From Chryseobacterium culicis (GTDB lineage: Bacteria > Bacteroidota > Bacteroidia > Flavobacteriales > Weeksellaceae), in the NCBI RefSeq assembly GCF_900108365.1, contig NZ_FNWQ01000001.1, forward strand, positions 434,001 through 498,000: a DNA stretch of 64,000 bases, in the 5' to 3' direction. Below, one piece after another: positions 41,618 through 50,042 of this stretch; the first letter of the stretch is position 1, and the number at the start of each line of letters is the position of its first letter. The notes under the pieces are model-generated. The model did no database searches. It was not told where the DNA came from and was given only the letters and a program-made list of their open reading frames with translations. The translations under genes were made by a program, and so were the position numbers.

Positions 41618-42055
41618 TTATTCGTTTAGCATATCTTGATTTACTCTGTAACCAACAATTTTTATGTCTCCATCTTTATTCTTTTCTAAAGTAAAAGATT
41701 CTTCTGTTTTTTTAGTACCTCTTTTTACATTATACATGAAGAAGTATTGACTTCGTGCATTACTTCCCTTCACAACCATTGTTTCCCATTTGGCGAGATT
41801 ATATTCTTCAACGGGACCAATTTCATTGACTGTATTCATAAGCTTCACAAGTTTTTCTTTATCGGTCACTTGAAAAAACTTCTCACCAAACAATTTATAA
41901 ATATCATCAGGATTTTTTCCATAGCGGAGTTCCCAATAAAATTTTATGGGAATTTTTTCACCATCTGTTTTATCAGATTCTCTGTCCTTATAAAATTGAT
42001 TGAAGGAGCAGCTCATTAAAAGGAATGATAAAAGGAGCAAATAAACATTTTTCAT
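41618..42055 (-). CDS. Hypothetical lipoprotein, 145 aa
   Basis: Not recognised. The lipoprotein signal MKNVYLLLLSFLLMSC ends at Cys16. The remaining domain of about 130 residues has a charged, Lys/Glu-rich sequence and ends in a beta-type stretch. Its start is directly adjacent to the stop of the upstream gene (42056-42511), so the two form one unit. In such pairs a soluble protein and a lipoprotein often work together, but no function is evident. Confidence 0.7.
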   Translation of the reverse strand: MKNVYLLLLSFLLMSCSFNQFYKDRESDKTDGEKIPIKFYWELRYGKNPDDIYKLFGEKFFQVTDKEKLVKLMNTVNEIGPVEEYNLAKWETMVVKGSNARSQYFFMYNVKRGTKKTEESFTLEKNKDGDIKIVGYRVNQDMLNE

Positions 42056-42511
42056 TTAAATTTTTGTATCTAATATTAATTTTCTGCGGTTGTTATCATA
42101 AAAAGTAGCATGATAACTTTTGTCTCTGAATTCAGTTTCTGTATTTTCTATTTCATTAAATAGGCTTTTGTCTGTTCGGGAAAATTCGACAATTTCAAAA
42201 TACTTTTCATCAATATAGTTGAAGTCTACCAGCTTTAGATAGTCATTAATAGAGTTTTTATCAATCATAATTTTTCCACCACCAAATTGATGCCTGTCCT
42301 GACCATTTTTCTTTACGCCAGATATCCAATATTCCTCACCGGTTTCTATATCAAAATGATTAGCGTTGATTCCTGGCCTCTTGAGTTTTTTGAGTGCCTT
42401 GCTATTGAAATAAACAGTTTTTCCGGATTTTGAAAATTCTACAAAACCAATCCATGCCGGCCCGTGATGACCGTAGGATTTGTTTTCGATATACATTATT
42501 TTTGTTTGCAT
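42056..42511 (-). CDS. Hypothetical protein, 151 aa, GHHGPAWIG family
   Basis: No signal peptide. The N-terminal block IENKSYGHHGPAWIGFVEFS suggests a member of a small conserved family of soluble proteins. Similar sequences are, I think, sometimes wrongly annotated as 1-deoxyxylulose-5-phosphate synthase; nothing here supports such an enzyme, and the length is far too short. A start five codons later (MYIENK) is possible. Adjacent to the lipoprotein gene with no gap. The function is unknown. Confidence 0.65.
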   Translation of the reverse strand: MQTKIMYIENKSYGHHGPAWIGFVEFSKSGKTVYFNSKALKKLKRPGINANHFDIETGEEYWISGVKKNGQDRHQFGGGKIMIDKNSINDYLKLVDFNYIDEKYFEIVEFSRTDKSLFNEIENTETEFRDKSYHATFYDNNRRKLILDTKI

Positions 42512-42652
42512 GTTCTGATTTGATACTGCAATTTAACTCAAAATCTTATAAGTAAAATCAAATAAGCAAAAATTTTATTCCAATAGTTTTTCCCTGAACT
42601 GATCAATTGTTTTTATTAATTACAAAAAGTAACTAATGCGGTTTATATGTCT

Positions 42653-42660
42653 TAAATTTG
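42653..42660 (+). promoter_or_regulatory. -7 promoter box before the LLM oxidoreductase gene
   Basis: TAAATTTG matches TAnnTTTG. The ATG is 82 bases downstream, so the 5' leader would be long. No -33 element was clear. Confidence 0.45.
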
Positions 42661-42742
42661 TTTGGTTTTTAAGAATCCAATTTAAATCATGAAACTGACA
42701 GAGGAGATTCTTATCCCCTTTTGAAAAAATAACGATCTCACT

Positions 42743-43759
42743 ATGAAAAATTTTGAAATTTCTGTTTTAGATCTTGCTCCCGTAAAGCAAGGTAAAAGCA
42801 TTCACGATACTTTTCAGGACAGCTTATCATTGGCTAATCACGCTGAAAATTTAGATTACAAAAGATTCTGGCTGGCAGAGCATCACAATATGGAGAGCAT
42901 TGCAAGCTCGGCGACTTCCGTTTTAATAGGTTTTATTGCCAATGGAACACAAAAAATAAGAGTGGGCTCAGGAGGAATTATGCTTCCTAACCACAGTTCT
43001 CTGGTGATTGCAGAACAGTTCGGTACATTAGAATCACTTTTCCCCGGAAGAATTGATCTTGGATTAGGAAGAGCTCCGGGAACGGATGGGTTGACAGCTC
43101 AGGCTTTAGGAAGGAACCCCGCCATTATCAACGAACAGTTTCCGAGACAGATCCTTGAACTTCAAAGATATTTCTCAAAAGAAAATTCAGATGCGATGGT
43201 TCGGGCCATTCCCGGCGAAGGACTGGATGTGCCGCTTTATATTCTGGGATCAAGTACAGACAGCGCTTGGCTGGCAGCAGAATTGGGATTGCCTTATGCA
43301 TTTGCAGGACATTTTGCTCCGGAGCAGATGGAAATGGCTTTTAAAATATACAGAGAGCATTTTGAACCCTCAAAATATGCAGATAAGCCTTATATCATTG
43401 CCTGTGTAAATGGTGTAGCAGCAGAAACTTCGGAAGAAGCTCATAAAATTTCGACTACTTTATTCCAGGCATTTATCAACATTGTAAGGAACGACAGAAA
43501 GCCTTTTGCGCCGCCCGTTGACGATATGGATGAAATCTGGTCGCCCATGGAAAAATCTATGGTTCTGCAGAAACTGAGATATACATTTATAGGGGATCAG
43601 GCAGAAGTGCAGGAAAAGCTGAAAGATTTTCAGCAAAGATTTCAGGTAGATGAGCTGATGATCAATTCTCACATTTATGACCATCAGAAAAGACTGAGGT
43701 CTTATGAGATTTTCAGAGCAGCAGCGAACTCTATCCAAAGCGTAATAAACCATTCATAA
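42743..43759 (+). CDS. Luciferase-like (LLM-class) flavin-dependent oxidoreductase
   Basis: 338 aa TIM-barrel flavoprotein of the bacterial luciferase-like family. Typical segments are [19 protein letters not shown] at the start, then [21 protein letters not shown] and [11 protein letters not shown]. It would use FMNH2 or F420-like flavin for an oxygenation or reduction; the substrate is not known. It is followed by the ribB gene, 54 bases later with its own promoter. Confidence 0.9.
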   Translation: MKNFEISVLDLAPVKQGKSIHDTFQDSLSLANHAENLDYKRFWLAEHHNMESIASSATSVLIGFIANGTQKIRVGSGGIMLPNHSSLVIAEQFGTLESLFPGRIDLGLGRAPGTDGLTAQALGRNPAIINEQFPRQILELQRYFSKENSDAMVRAIPGEGLDVPLYILGSSTDSAWLAAELGLPYAFAGHFAPEQMEMAFKIYREHFEPSKYADKPYIIACVNGVAAETSEEAHKISTTLFQAFINIVRNDRKPFAPPVDDMDEIWSPMEKSMVLQKLRYTFIGDQAEVQEKLKDFQQRFQVDELMINSHIYDHQKRLRSYEIFRAAANSIQSVINHS

Positions 43760-43763
43760 TTAG

Positions 43764-43795
43764 TTGGCAGATGCTTATTTTTATGAGTATCTTTG
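43764..43795 (+). promoter_or_regulatory. ribB promoter
   Basis: TTG (43764-43766), a 21-base spacer, TATCTTTG (43788-43795), a textbook Bacteroidota promoter. The ribB ATG is at 43814. No FMN riboswitch fits in the 54-base gap. Confidence 0.78.
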
Positions 43796-43813
43796 CAAAA
43801 ATAAAAAGTAAAA

Positions 43814-44935
43814 ATGTCCGATATTAAATTAAATACTATTCCAGAGGCTATTGAAGACCTTAAAAATGGTAAAATAATCATAGTAGTAGATGATGAAGAC
43901 AGAGAAAATGAAGGTGATTTTCTTTGTGCTGCTGAACTGACAACGCCGGAAATTATCAATTTTATGGCACTTCACGGAAGAGGGCTGATCTGTATGCCGC
44001 TTCCTGAAAAAAGATGTGATGAGCTTGGTCTTGAAGTGATGGTAAGCAGAAGCAGCGATCCTAAAGAAACTGCTTTCACAGTATCGGTTGATTTGCTGGG
44101 TAACGGAACATCTACCGGAATTTCTGCAGGTGACAGAGCAAAAACCATTCTAGCCCTGATGGATGAAAAATCCAAACCTACGGATTTTATGAGACCTGGC
44201 CATATTTTCCCGCTTCGTGCAAGAAAAGGAGGGGTATTGAAAAGAGCCGGACATACTGAAGCCGCTATTGATCTGACCCATTTGGCAGGTTTGAAAGAAG
44301 GAGGAGTAATCTGTGAGATTATGAATGAAGATGGTACTATGTCTCGTCTGCCCGAGCTTCACGCATTCGCGCAAAAACATGACATGAAGATTGTTTCCAT
44401 TGAAGACCTGATCCATTATCAGCTTAAAAAAGGAAATCTGGTAGAAAGACTTGAAGAGAAAAAAGTGAAAACGCATTATGGTGATTTTGATTTTTATGCT
44501 TTCAGAGAAACTTCTAATGATCAGATTCACTTTGCTTTGACCAAAGGTGCATGGACTGTGGATGAACCTGTTTTGGTAAGAGTGCAGTCTTCAGATTCTT
44601 ATTTCGATGTATTAACAAGACTGAACAACGGAGAGAAGCCATTATTGGAAAAAGTAACCAATATGGTAAATGAAGCCGGGAAAGGAGCTATCATTTTCAT
44701 CAACAACGTTTCTAACTCTGAAAATACTTTGAGAAAGCTTCAGCAGTTCCTGAACTATCAGGATGGTCAGGAGCAGCATCCTACGCTGGCGTACAATTAC
44801 AGAGATTATGGAATTGGAACACAGATCTTAAAGAATTTAGGAATCAATAAGTTTAAAGTAATCACTCAAAACCCTAATATCAAGCCTCAGGTTGGAGGAT
44901 ATGATGTAGAAGTGACTGAGATGGTACAATTATAA
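43814..44935 (+). CDS. ribB: 3,4-dihydroxy-2-butanone-4-phosphate synthase with a degenerate GTP cyclohydrolase II domain
   Basis: Makes the four-carbon precursor of riboflavin from ribulose 5-phosphate. The N-terminal 200 residues carry the RibB hallmarks VDDEDRENEGDFLCAAE and GHTEAAIDLTHLAG. The C-terminal ~165 residues resemble GTP cyclohydrolase II in layout (RVQSSDSYFD, RDYGIGTQILKNLGI) but have no Cys at all, so the zinc site needed for that activity is missing. The second domain is probably structural or regulatory. A separate ribA must exist elsewhere if the cell makes riboflavin. Confidence 0.93.
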   Translation: MSDIKLNTIPEAIEDLKNGKIIIVVDDEDRENEGDFLCAAELTTPEIINFMALHGRGLICMPLPEKRCDELGLEVMVSRSSDPKETAFTVSVDLLGNGTSTGISAGDRAKTILALMDEKSKPTDFMRPGHIFPLRARKGGVLKRAGHTEAAIDLTHLAGLKEGGVICEIMNEDGTMSRLPELHAFAQKHDMKIVSIEDLIHYQLKKGNLVERLEEKKVKTHYGDFDFYAFRETSNDQIHFALTKGAWTVDEPVLVRVQSSDSYFDVLTRLNNGEKPLLEKVTNMVNEAGKGAIIFINNVSNSENTLRKLQQFLNYQDGQEQHPTLAYNYRDYGIGTQILKNLGINKFKVITQNPNIKPQVGGYDVEVTEMVQL

Positions 44936-44946
44936 TAAAATGGGAT

Positions 44947-45008
44947 CGTCAGGGATAATCCTGACGGTTTGTCAATAAAAAAGGTTTAGAATTTTCTAAA
45001 CCTTTTTT
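44947..45008 (+). terminator. Two hairpins ending ribB and fmt
   Basis: CGTCAGG/CCTGACG (44947-44966) is a 7-bp stem without a strong T tract. It is followed by a better terminator, AAAAAAGGTTTAGAA/TTCTAAACCTTTTTT (44977-45008), which can act in both directions between ribB and fmt. Confidence 0.75.
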
Positions 45009-45028
45009 ATTGGTATTTAAAATGAATT

Positions 45029-45976
45029 TTAGCTTAATGCTATTCCTTCAAAGTTCCTGAAACCATTGAGGAAATCTTTTACATTCATTCTTTTTTTGCC
45101 TTCGAGCTGAAGCTCAAGCGGAAAGTAGATGCCATCCTGTGTATAGATTTTAAATTCATTCTTTGAAATCTCTAAAGTTCCTGCCGGTTTCCCATGGTCA
45201 GAAAGTTCAAACGTACCTCCGAATATTTTTAGTCCTTTTTCCTCGTTTTCAATCTTTAAGGTTGTAAAAGCAGCAGGATAAGGAGACATTCCCAAAATAA
45301 ACTGGTGAACAGTTTTTGAAGGCTGCTCCCAACTGATTCTTGTGTCTTCCTTGAAAATTTTATAGGCATTTTTAGGATGTTCTACATGGGGCTGAGGTTT
45401 TTCTTCGATAGCATTTTCTGCAAGGCCGTCTAAGGTTTTAACGACCAGCTTCGCACCCATTTCCATCAATCTGTCATGAAGGCTGCCAGCGTTTTCATCT
45501 GGTAAAATTTCTATTTCCTGCTGAAGAAGAATATTCCCTTCATCAATTTTTTCATTAATAAAGAATGTAGTGGCTCCCGATTTCTTTTCCCCGTTAATCA
45601 CTGCGTAGTTAATAGGGGCAGCTCCTCTGTAATCAGGAAGCAGAGAGGCATGAAGATTGAAAGTACCCATTTTAGGCATCTCAAAGAGAACTTTAGGCAT
45701 CATTCTGAAAGCTACTACCACAAAAACATCGGCATTCAGTTTTCTAAGCTCTTCCAAAAACTCCGGATTTCTTAATTTTTCCGGCTGAAAAACGGGAATA
45801 TTATTTTCTTCTGCATAAATTTTTATCGGTGACTGGTGAATTTTCTGTCCACGTCCGCTTGCTTTATCAGCTACTGTTACTACACCTACCACCTCATGGT
45901 GGGATTGGTCAATGGCCTCCAAAGAAGTTTTTGCAAACTCAGGAGTTCCTAAAAAAACGACTTTCAATGATTTCAT
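45029..45976 (-). CDS. fmt: Methionyl-tRNA formyltransferase
   Basis: Formylates the initiator Met-tRNA using 10-formyltetrahydrofolate. The protein is 315 aa, with the N-terminal VVFLGTPEFAKTSLEAI, the catalytic region FNLHASLLPDYRGAAPI, and the C-terminal OB-like domain. No def gene is next to it. Separate transcript, divergent from no gene nearby; upstream is the AraC gene. Confidence 0.95.
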   Translation of the reverse strand: MKSLKVVFLGTPEFAKTSLEAIDQSHHEVVGVVTVADKASGRGQKIHQSPIKIYAEENNIPVFQPEKLRNPEFLEELRKLNADVFVVVAFRMMPKVLFEMPKMGTFNLHASLLPDYRGAAPINYAVINGEKKSGATTFFINEKIDEGNILLQQEIEILPDENAGSLHDRLMEMGAKLVVKTLDGLAENAIEEKPQPHVEHPKNAYKIFKEDTRISWEQPSKTVHQFILGMSPYPAAFTTLKIENEEKGLKIFGGTFELSDHGKPAGTLEISKNEFKIYTQDGIYFPLELQLEGKKRMNVKDFLNGFRNFEGIALS

Positions 45977-46044
45977 ACTGCAAAGATAAGTTTTTGATCT
46001 GAGAGTCGAAGGTAGGAGATGGAATGATCTGTTTTATCGTATGG

Positions 46045-46947
46045 TTAATGAAAGCCTGCTCGGAATTGTAGCGGTGTCTGGCTTGTTTTACTTTTAAATA
46101 ATTTACTGAAGGACTGCGGGTGTTCAAAGCCAAGCTCATAAGCTATTTCGCTTATAGATAATTCAGTGGTGGAAAGTTTCACTTTAGCTTTTTCAATAAG
46201 TTTTTCATGAATGTGCTGCTGTGTGGATAACCCTGTAATTGTCTTTAGCATATTATTTAAATAGCTTGAAGATAAATGGAGCTGTTCTGCCACAAACTGT
46301 ACCGAAGGAAGAGACTTAACTTCATCTTCAAAATAGAATTCAAGGATTTCTTCAAGCCTTCCTAAAATCTGTTGGTTTGCCTTTTTACGTGTTATAAACT
46401 GACGCTGATAAAATCTTTCCGAATAGCTTAATAAAGTTTCTATCTGGGAAATTATAATCTGCTGGCTGAAAGTATCTATATGGGTATTGTACTCATGATC
46501 AATGTTTTCTAAAATACTGATGATAACAGATTCTTCTTTTTCAGAGATAAATAATGACTCATTAACTTTGTAATCAAAAAACTCATACTTTCTGATTCCC
46601 TTTGCCAAAGGCGTATTCCAAAGAAAATCAGGATGTATCAGTAAGGTCCAGCCTGCATGCTTAATATGGGAGGCGGCATTGGCTTCAATGCTGAAGAGCT
46701 GGCCCGGAGCAATAAAAAACATAACACCTTCTTCAAAATCATAAGCTGAATGGCCATATTTCATCTTGAGATCAAAATCTCTTTTTACAGAAATAGCATA
46801 AAAGTCATAGAATATATGCAGGGGCTGATCGCGATTTGCACTGGGAAAGTTTTTGAAATTAACCAGGCTAATCAAAGGATGCTGTGGTCCCGGAAGCCCC
46901 ATTAGCTTGTGATAGTCGCTTATTGTTTTAATTCGTTGATACTGCAT
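46045..46947 (-). CDS. AraC family transcriptional regulator
   Basis: 300 aa. The C-terminal helix-turn-helix pair is clear: LPSVQFVAEQLHLSSSYLNN and LSISEIAYELGFEHPQSFSK (about residues 210-290). The N-terminal domain (about 30-190) is a cupin-like sensor of the AraC type. It follows the NmrA gene by about 60 bases on the same strand and probably controls it. Direct repeats typical of AraC binding lie upstream of nmrA (47954-47985). Confidence 0.9.
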   Translation of the reverse strand: MQYQRIKTISDYHKLMGLPGPQHPLISLVNFKNFPSANRDQPLHIFYDFYAISVKRDFDLKMKYGHSAYDFEEGVMFFIAPGQLFSIEANAASHIKHAGWTLLIHPDFLWNTPLAKGIRKYEFFDYKVNESLFISEKEESVIISILENIDHEYNTHIDTFSQQIIISQIETLLSYSERFYQRQFITRKKANQQILGRLEEILEFYFEDEVKSLPSVQFVAEQLHLSSSYLNNMLKTITGLSTQQHIHEKLIEKAKVKLSTTELSISEIAYELGFEHPQSFSKLFKSKTSQTPLQFRAGFH

Positions 46948-47005
46948 TTGTGTAAAAATAAAAAATTATGATAGGTAAATAGCGGGCTCACCTGGATATT
47001 GGGTA

Positions 47006-47905
47006 CTAATATTTTTTATAGTAAACAGCAAATTCTTTAGCGAAATCCTCTAATTTTACTTTTCCTGTGACAGCACATTTTTGAAAGTCATAATCTTCCC
47101 TCATTTTGCCATTATGAATACTTGTATTTAAATCAATTGTATTAACGATTACATCTTCGGAAAGTCCTTGTTTTTCCATGCTGCTTCTGACTTCTTCGTT
47201 TGTAAAAATTTTCCATTCCAACTGTGGTATACCGATTTCTTTTCCTATTTCCTTAGCAATTTCGCTGGCAGTACGGTCATCACTTGCGATATATCTTACG
47301 CTTTTATCATTGCATGAGGTAGATGTTAATTCCTCAAATGAAGCATCTGCGATATCCTTTGGTGAGGATAATACGATTTTATCATTACCTCCGTAATTCG
47401 ATCCTATATATCCTAAGTTCCTGATCATTCCTGCAAAGTGGAAGAGATTATAATAAATATATCCGGCACGTATATGTGTTATATTAAGATCCGGAATTTT
47501 ATTAAGAATTTGTTCTACATCATAAGCACCGGTAATAAAACCCGTTTCTTCAGGTAAGTGGGCTCCCCAGCTGCTTATATTGACTACTTTTTTTACTCGC
47601 GATTTTTTGATAGCATCTGCATAAGCGTTTCCAATACTGTTATAGTAAGCTCTCGAATTAACAACCTGATAATTAGGAGGAACCATGGCGAATACAGTGT
47701 CCACATCACTAAAAGTTTTTAATAAGAATTCAGGATCATCCACGGATCCTATTGCCGGGATGGCCCCAATAGATTCGATTTCTAATGCCTTTTCCGGGTT
47801 ACGAATGATACCGATTACTTCATGACCGCTTTTTACCAATTGCTGGGTTAAATTTTTACCGATATTTCCAAGAGAGCCTGTGACTGCAATTTTCATTTTT
47901 TCCAA
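47006..47905 (-). CDS. NmrA/atypical SDR NAD(P)-binding protein
   Basis: 299 aa. The Rossmann motif VTGSLGNIGKNL is at the N-terminus (GxxGxxG), then VFAMVPPNYQVV and the NISSWGAHLPEETGFI segment. Family members bind NAD(P)H and act as quinone or aldehyde reductases or as redox sensors. There is no clear catalytic Tyr-x3-Lys, so its reaction is unknown. The start MEKMKIAV has a second Met three codons later. Together with the AraC gene it looks like a small stress-response unit. Confidence 0.87.
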   Translation of the reverse strand: MEKMKIAVTGSLGNIGKNLTQQLVKSGHEVIGIIRNPEKALEIESIGAIPAIGSVDDPEFLLKTFSDVDTVFAMVPPNYQVVNSRAYYNSIGNAYADAIKKSRVKKVVNISSWGAHLPEETGFITGAYDVEQILNKIPDLNITHIRAGYIYYNLFHFAGMIRNLGYIGSNYGGNDKIVLSSPKDIADASFEELTSTSCNDKSVRYIASDDRTASEIAKEIGKEIGIPQLEWKIFTNEEVRSSMEKQGLSEDVIVNTIDLNTSIHNGKMREDYDFQKCAVTGKVKLEDFAKEFAVYYKKY

Positions 47906-47925
47906 ATTTTATGAATTATTATGGA

Positions 47926-47985
47926 ACAAAGGTCAGGCATTATCAAATTCCTTTTGTAGCCAAATCAATTTTTATTGTAGTCAAA
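47926..47985 (-). promoter_or_regulatory. Likely AraC-binding repeats and promoter of nmrA
   Basis: TTGTAGCCAAA (47954-47964) and TTGTAGTCAAA (47975-47985) are direct repeats starting 21 bases apart, exactly two helical turns. Read leftward they lie about 20 bases upstream of a GACCTTTG box (47926-47933), close to the -7 consensus, so a bound AraC dimer would overlap the -33 region of the nmrA promoter. Confidence 0.55.
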
Positions 47986-48056
47986 AAAAGTCTGTCTCCT
48001 GATTTATGGGAAAGGTAATGGGAACTGATATTGTAGTTACTGGATCGTTATTCGTA

Positions 48057-49964
48057 TCACGTTCTGTTCAGCTCATATGTTCTGAAATTCAGCATTCTTA
48101 CCTTTCCGGAATCTAAAAGAAAAATAAGATTCTCCAGAATATTCTCCTTAGAATGGTAGCTCAGCTGTATCGAAAGTTCTTCTATAGTTGCCGGTTTTTT
48201 AGCTAATAAATTAACGATCTGCTGGGAAATGTTTTTCCCAAAGATGGATTGTTTATTCTTTTCGCACACAGAACATTGGCCACAGTTTTTTGAGTTTTTC
48301 TCCCCAAAATAAGCGAGAATAAGTTTCATTTTACAGTAATCATTATTTTCTGCGTAGAATTTCATTTCTTCCCATTTTTGGATTTTATTTCTCTGAATAT
48401 GCTCAAATAATTTCCAGTATGTACTGTTCACCGCTCTTTCATCACGGGGTTTCAGGAATTTAATGCTGGCTAGCGCCCCATCAATATATTCAAGATAATT
48501 CTTTTGCTGCAGTTCTTTCAGACGTTCTTTAATTAAAGGGACACTGATATTGATTTTATTGCTTACCAGCTGTTCACTGAACATTACTTTGTGAGTTGTA
48601 ATTCCGGAAACAGTACGGAAAAGGAGTTCTATAAAATGCGCATCTTTTTGTGGCAGCTGGTCTATCTCGTCAGCTTTGATAAAAAGCTCAAGAGAGGACA
48701 GGCTCTTGTTTTCGTTATAGTAAATAATTTCCTGATTATGCAGGAAATTAAGAATATTATTAATTTTTGCTTTCGACAGTTTGGTGAAGTTCTGTATACT
48801 AAGCGCATTCAACTGAAATGTTTTTTCTGGAAGTTCAAATTCTGCAACCTGAAAAATAGAGTAGAGGTAGCTGATGATTTTTAAAAACTCCGCTTTGCTG
48901 GGCGTTTGGTTTTTTAAAACCTGATCAAAATTGAGAAGTTCCTGTTTATTCCAAAGCATAAAAGCGAAACTGTCTTTCCCATCTCTTCCGGCTCTTCCTA
49001 TTTCCTGATAATAGTTTTCGAGGGAAGCAGCAGGGGAATAGTGGATCACAAACCTTACATTGTCTTTGTCAATACCCATTCCAAAGGCATTGGTAGAGAT
49101 AAGGACATGATTATCACTGGTATTCCAAAGGTTCTGCCGTGTATTTTTTTCTTTGGTGGTTAGGCCGGCATGGAAATAATCCACATTTTTCAGCTGATTT
49201 TTTTTCAGAAATTCAGCAAGCAGCTCAGCCTCTTTTCTTGTTCTTACATACACAATTCCTGAGTCGTTGCTGTATTTTAAAATATCAAAAACACGTTGAA
49301 ATTTATCCGCAACTTCATCTGTAAATATCCTGATATTTTCTCTTTTAAAACTTTTTTGAAAAACAAAAGGTTTCTTGAGTTCCAGTTTGCTTTTAATTTC
49401 TTCCAAAACTTTCGGAGTTGCCGTTGCTGTAAGAGCAAGGCATGGAATCTCAGGATTATTACTTCTGAAGCCTTTAATATTCTGATAGCTTGGTCTGAAG
49501 TCCTGACCCCATTCTGAAATACAATGCGCCTCATCCACTGCAATAAATGACAGCTGAATTTCCTCCATATTCTGAATAAACTGACTATTGGTAAGTCTTT
49601 CAGGAGATACGTAGAGTAGTTTTGTAAGACCTTCTTTGCAACGGTCATATATGGTTTCTGCATCATACTCATCCAGTTCAGATGAAAGGTATTCTGCTTC
49701 TATACCACGGGATTTAAGCTGATTTACCTGGTCTTTCATCAGCGCCAATAAAGGAGAAACTACTAGGCATGTTCCTTCTTTGAGCAAAGCAGGCAGCTGA
49801 TAGCATAAAGATTTTCCTGCTCCTGTAGGTAACAGAACCAGTGTGTCTTTTTCATTGATAACGGCATTAATGATCTCTTCCTGAGAATCTCTGAAATCGG
49901 TATAACCCCAGAAATACTTAAGAGTATCATATTTGAGCTTTTGAAAATCCTGCGGAGAAATCAT
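48057..49964 (-). CDS. recQ: RecQ family ATP-dependent DNA helicase
   Basis: 3'-5' helicase for recombination and replication-fork repair. The chosen start (MISPQDFQKLKY, ATG 49962-49964) gives 635 aa. Motifs in order: Walker A LLPTGAGKSLCYQLP, DEAH-box VDEAHCISEWGQDFRPSY, motif VI-type QEIGRAGRDGKD, and a RQC zinc knuckle with four Cys (residues in CKMKLI and CGQCSVCEKN). An HRDC domain is not seen, so this is a shorter variant. A start ten codons earlier would be non-standard. Confidence 0.94.
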   Translation of the reverse strand: MISPQDFQKLKYDTLKYFWGYTDFRDSQEEIINAVINEKDTLVLLPTGAGKSLCYQLPALLKEGTCLVVSPLLALMKDQVNQLKSRGIEAEYLSSELDEYDAETIYDRCKEGLTKLLYVSPERLTNSQFIQNMEEIQLSFIAVDEAHCISEWGQDFRPSYQNIKGFRSNNPEIPCLALTATATPKVLEEIKSKLELKKPFVFQKSFKRENIRIFTDEVADKFQRVFDILKYSNDSGIVYVRTRKEAELLAEFLKKNQLKNVDYFHAGLTTKEKNTRQNLWNTSDNHVLISTNAFGMGIDKDNVRFVIHYSPAASLENYYQEIGRAGRDGKDSFAFMLWNKQELLNFDQVLKNQTPSKAEFLKIISYLYSIFQVAEFELPEKTFQLNALSIQNFTKLSKAKINNILNFLHNQEIIYYNENKSLSSLELFIKADEIDQLPQKDAHFIELLFRTVSGITTHKVMFSEQLVSNKINISVPLIKERLKELQQKNYLEYIDGALASIKFLKPRDERAVNSTYWKLFEHIQRNKIQKWEEMKFYAENNDYCKMKLILAYFGEKNSKNCGQCSVCEKNKQSIFGKNISQQIVNLLAKKPATIEELSIQLSYHSKENILENLIFLLDSGKVRMLNFRTYELNRT

Positions 49965-49990
49965 GTTGTAAAAATAAGGAAAGAATGATG

Positions 49991-50020
49991 ACAAAAAAAG
50001 CCACGCAAAGCGTGACTTTT
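49991..50020 (-). terminator. Terminator of the ompA cluster
   Basis: Read leftward: AAAAGTCACGC, loop TTT, GCGTGGCTTTT with one G-U pair, then a T run. It lies 22 bases past the stop of ompA copy 1. Confidence 0.85.
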
Positions 50021-50042
50021 ATATAATATATCTATAAGTTTA

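Noticed and set aside
43760..43813. FMN riboswitch upstream of ribB
   Set aside because: The gap is only 54 bases and is filled by a plain promoter; no RFN-type fold is possible there.
49277..49672. A 131-codon second frame on the same strand as recQ
   Set aside because: It is an out-of-frame shadow inside recQ, whose motifs are complete.
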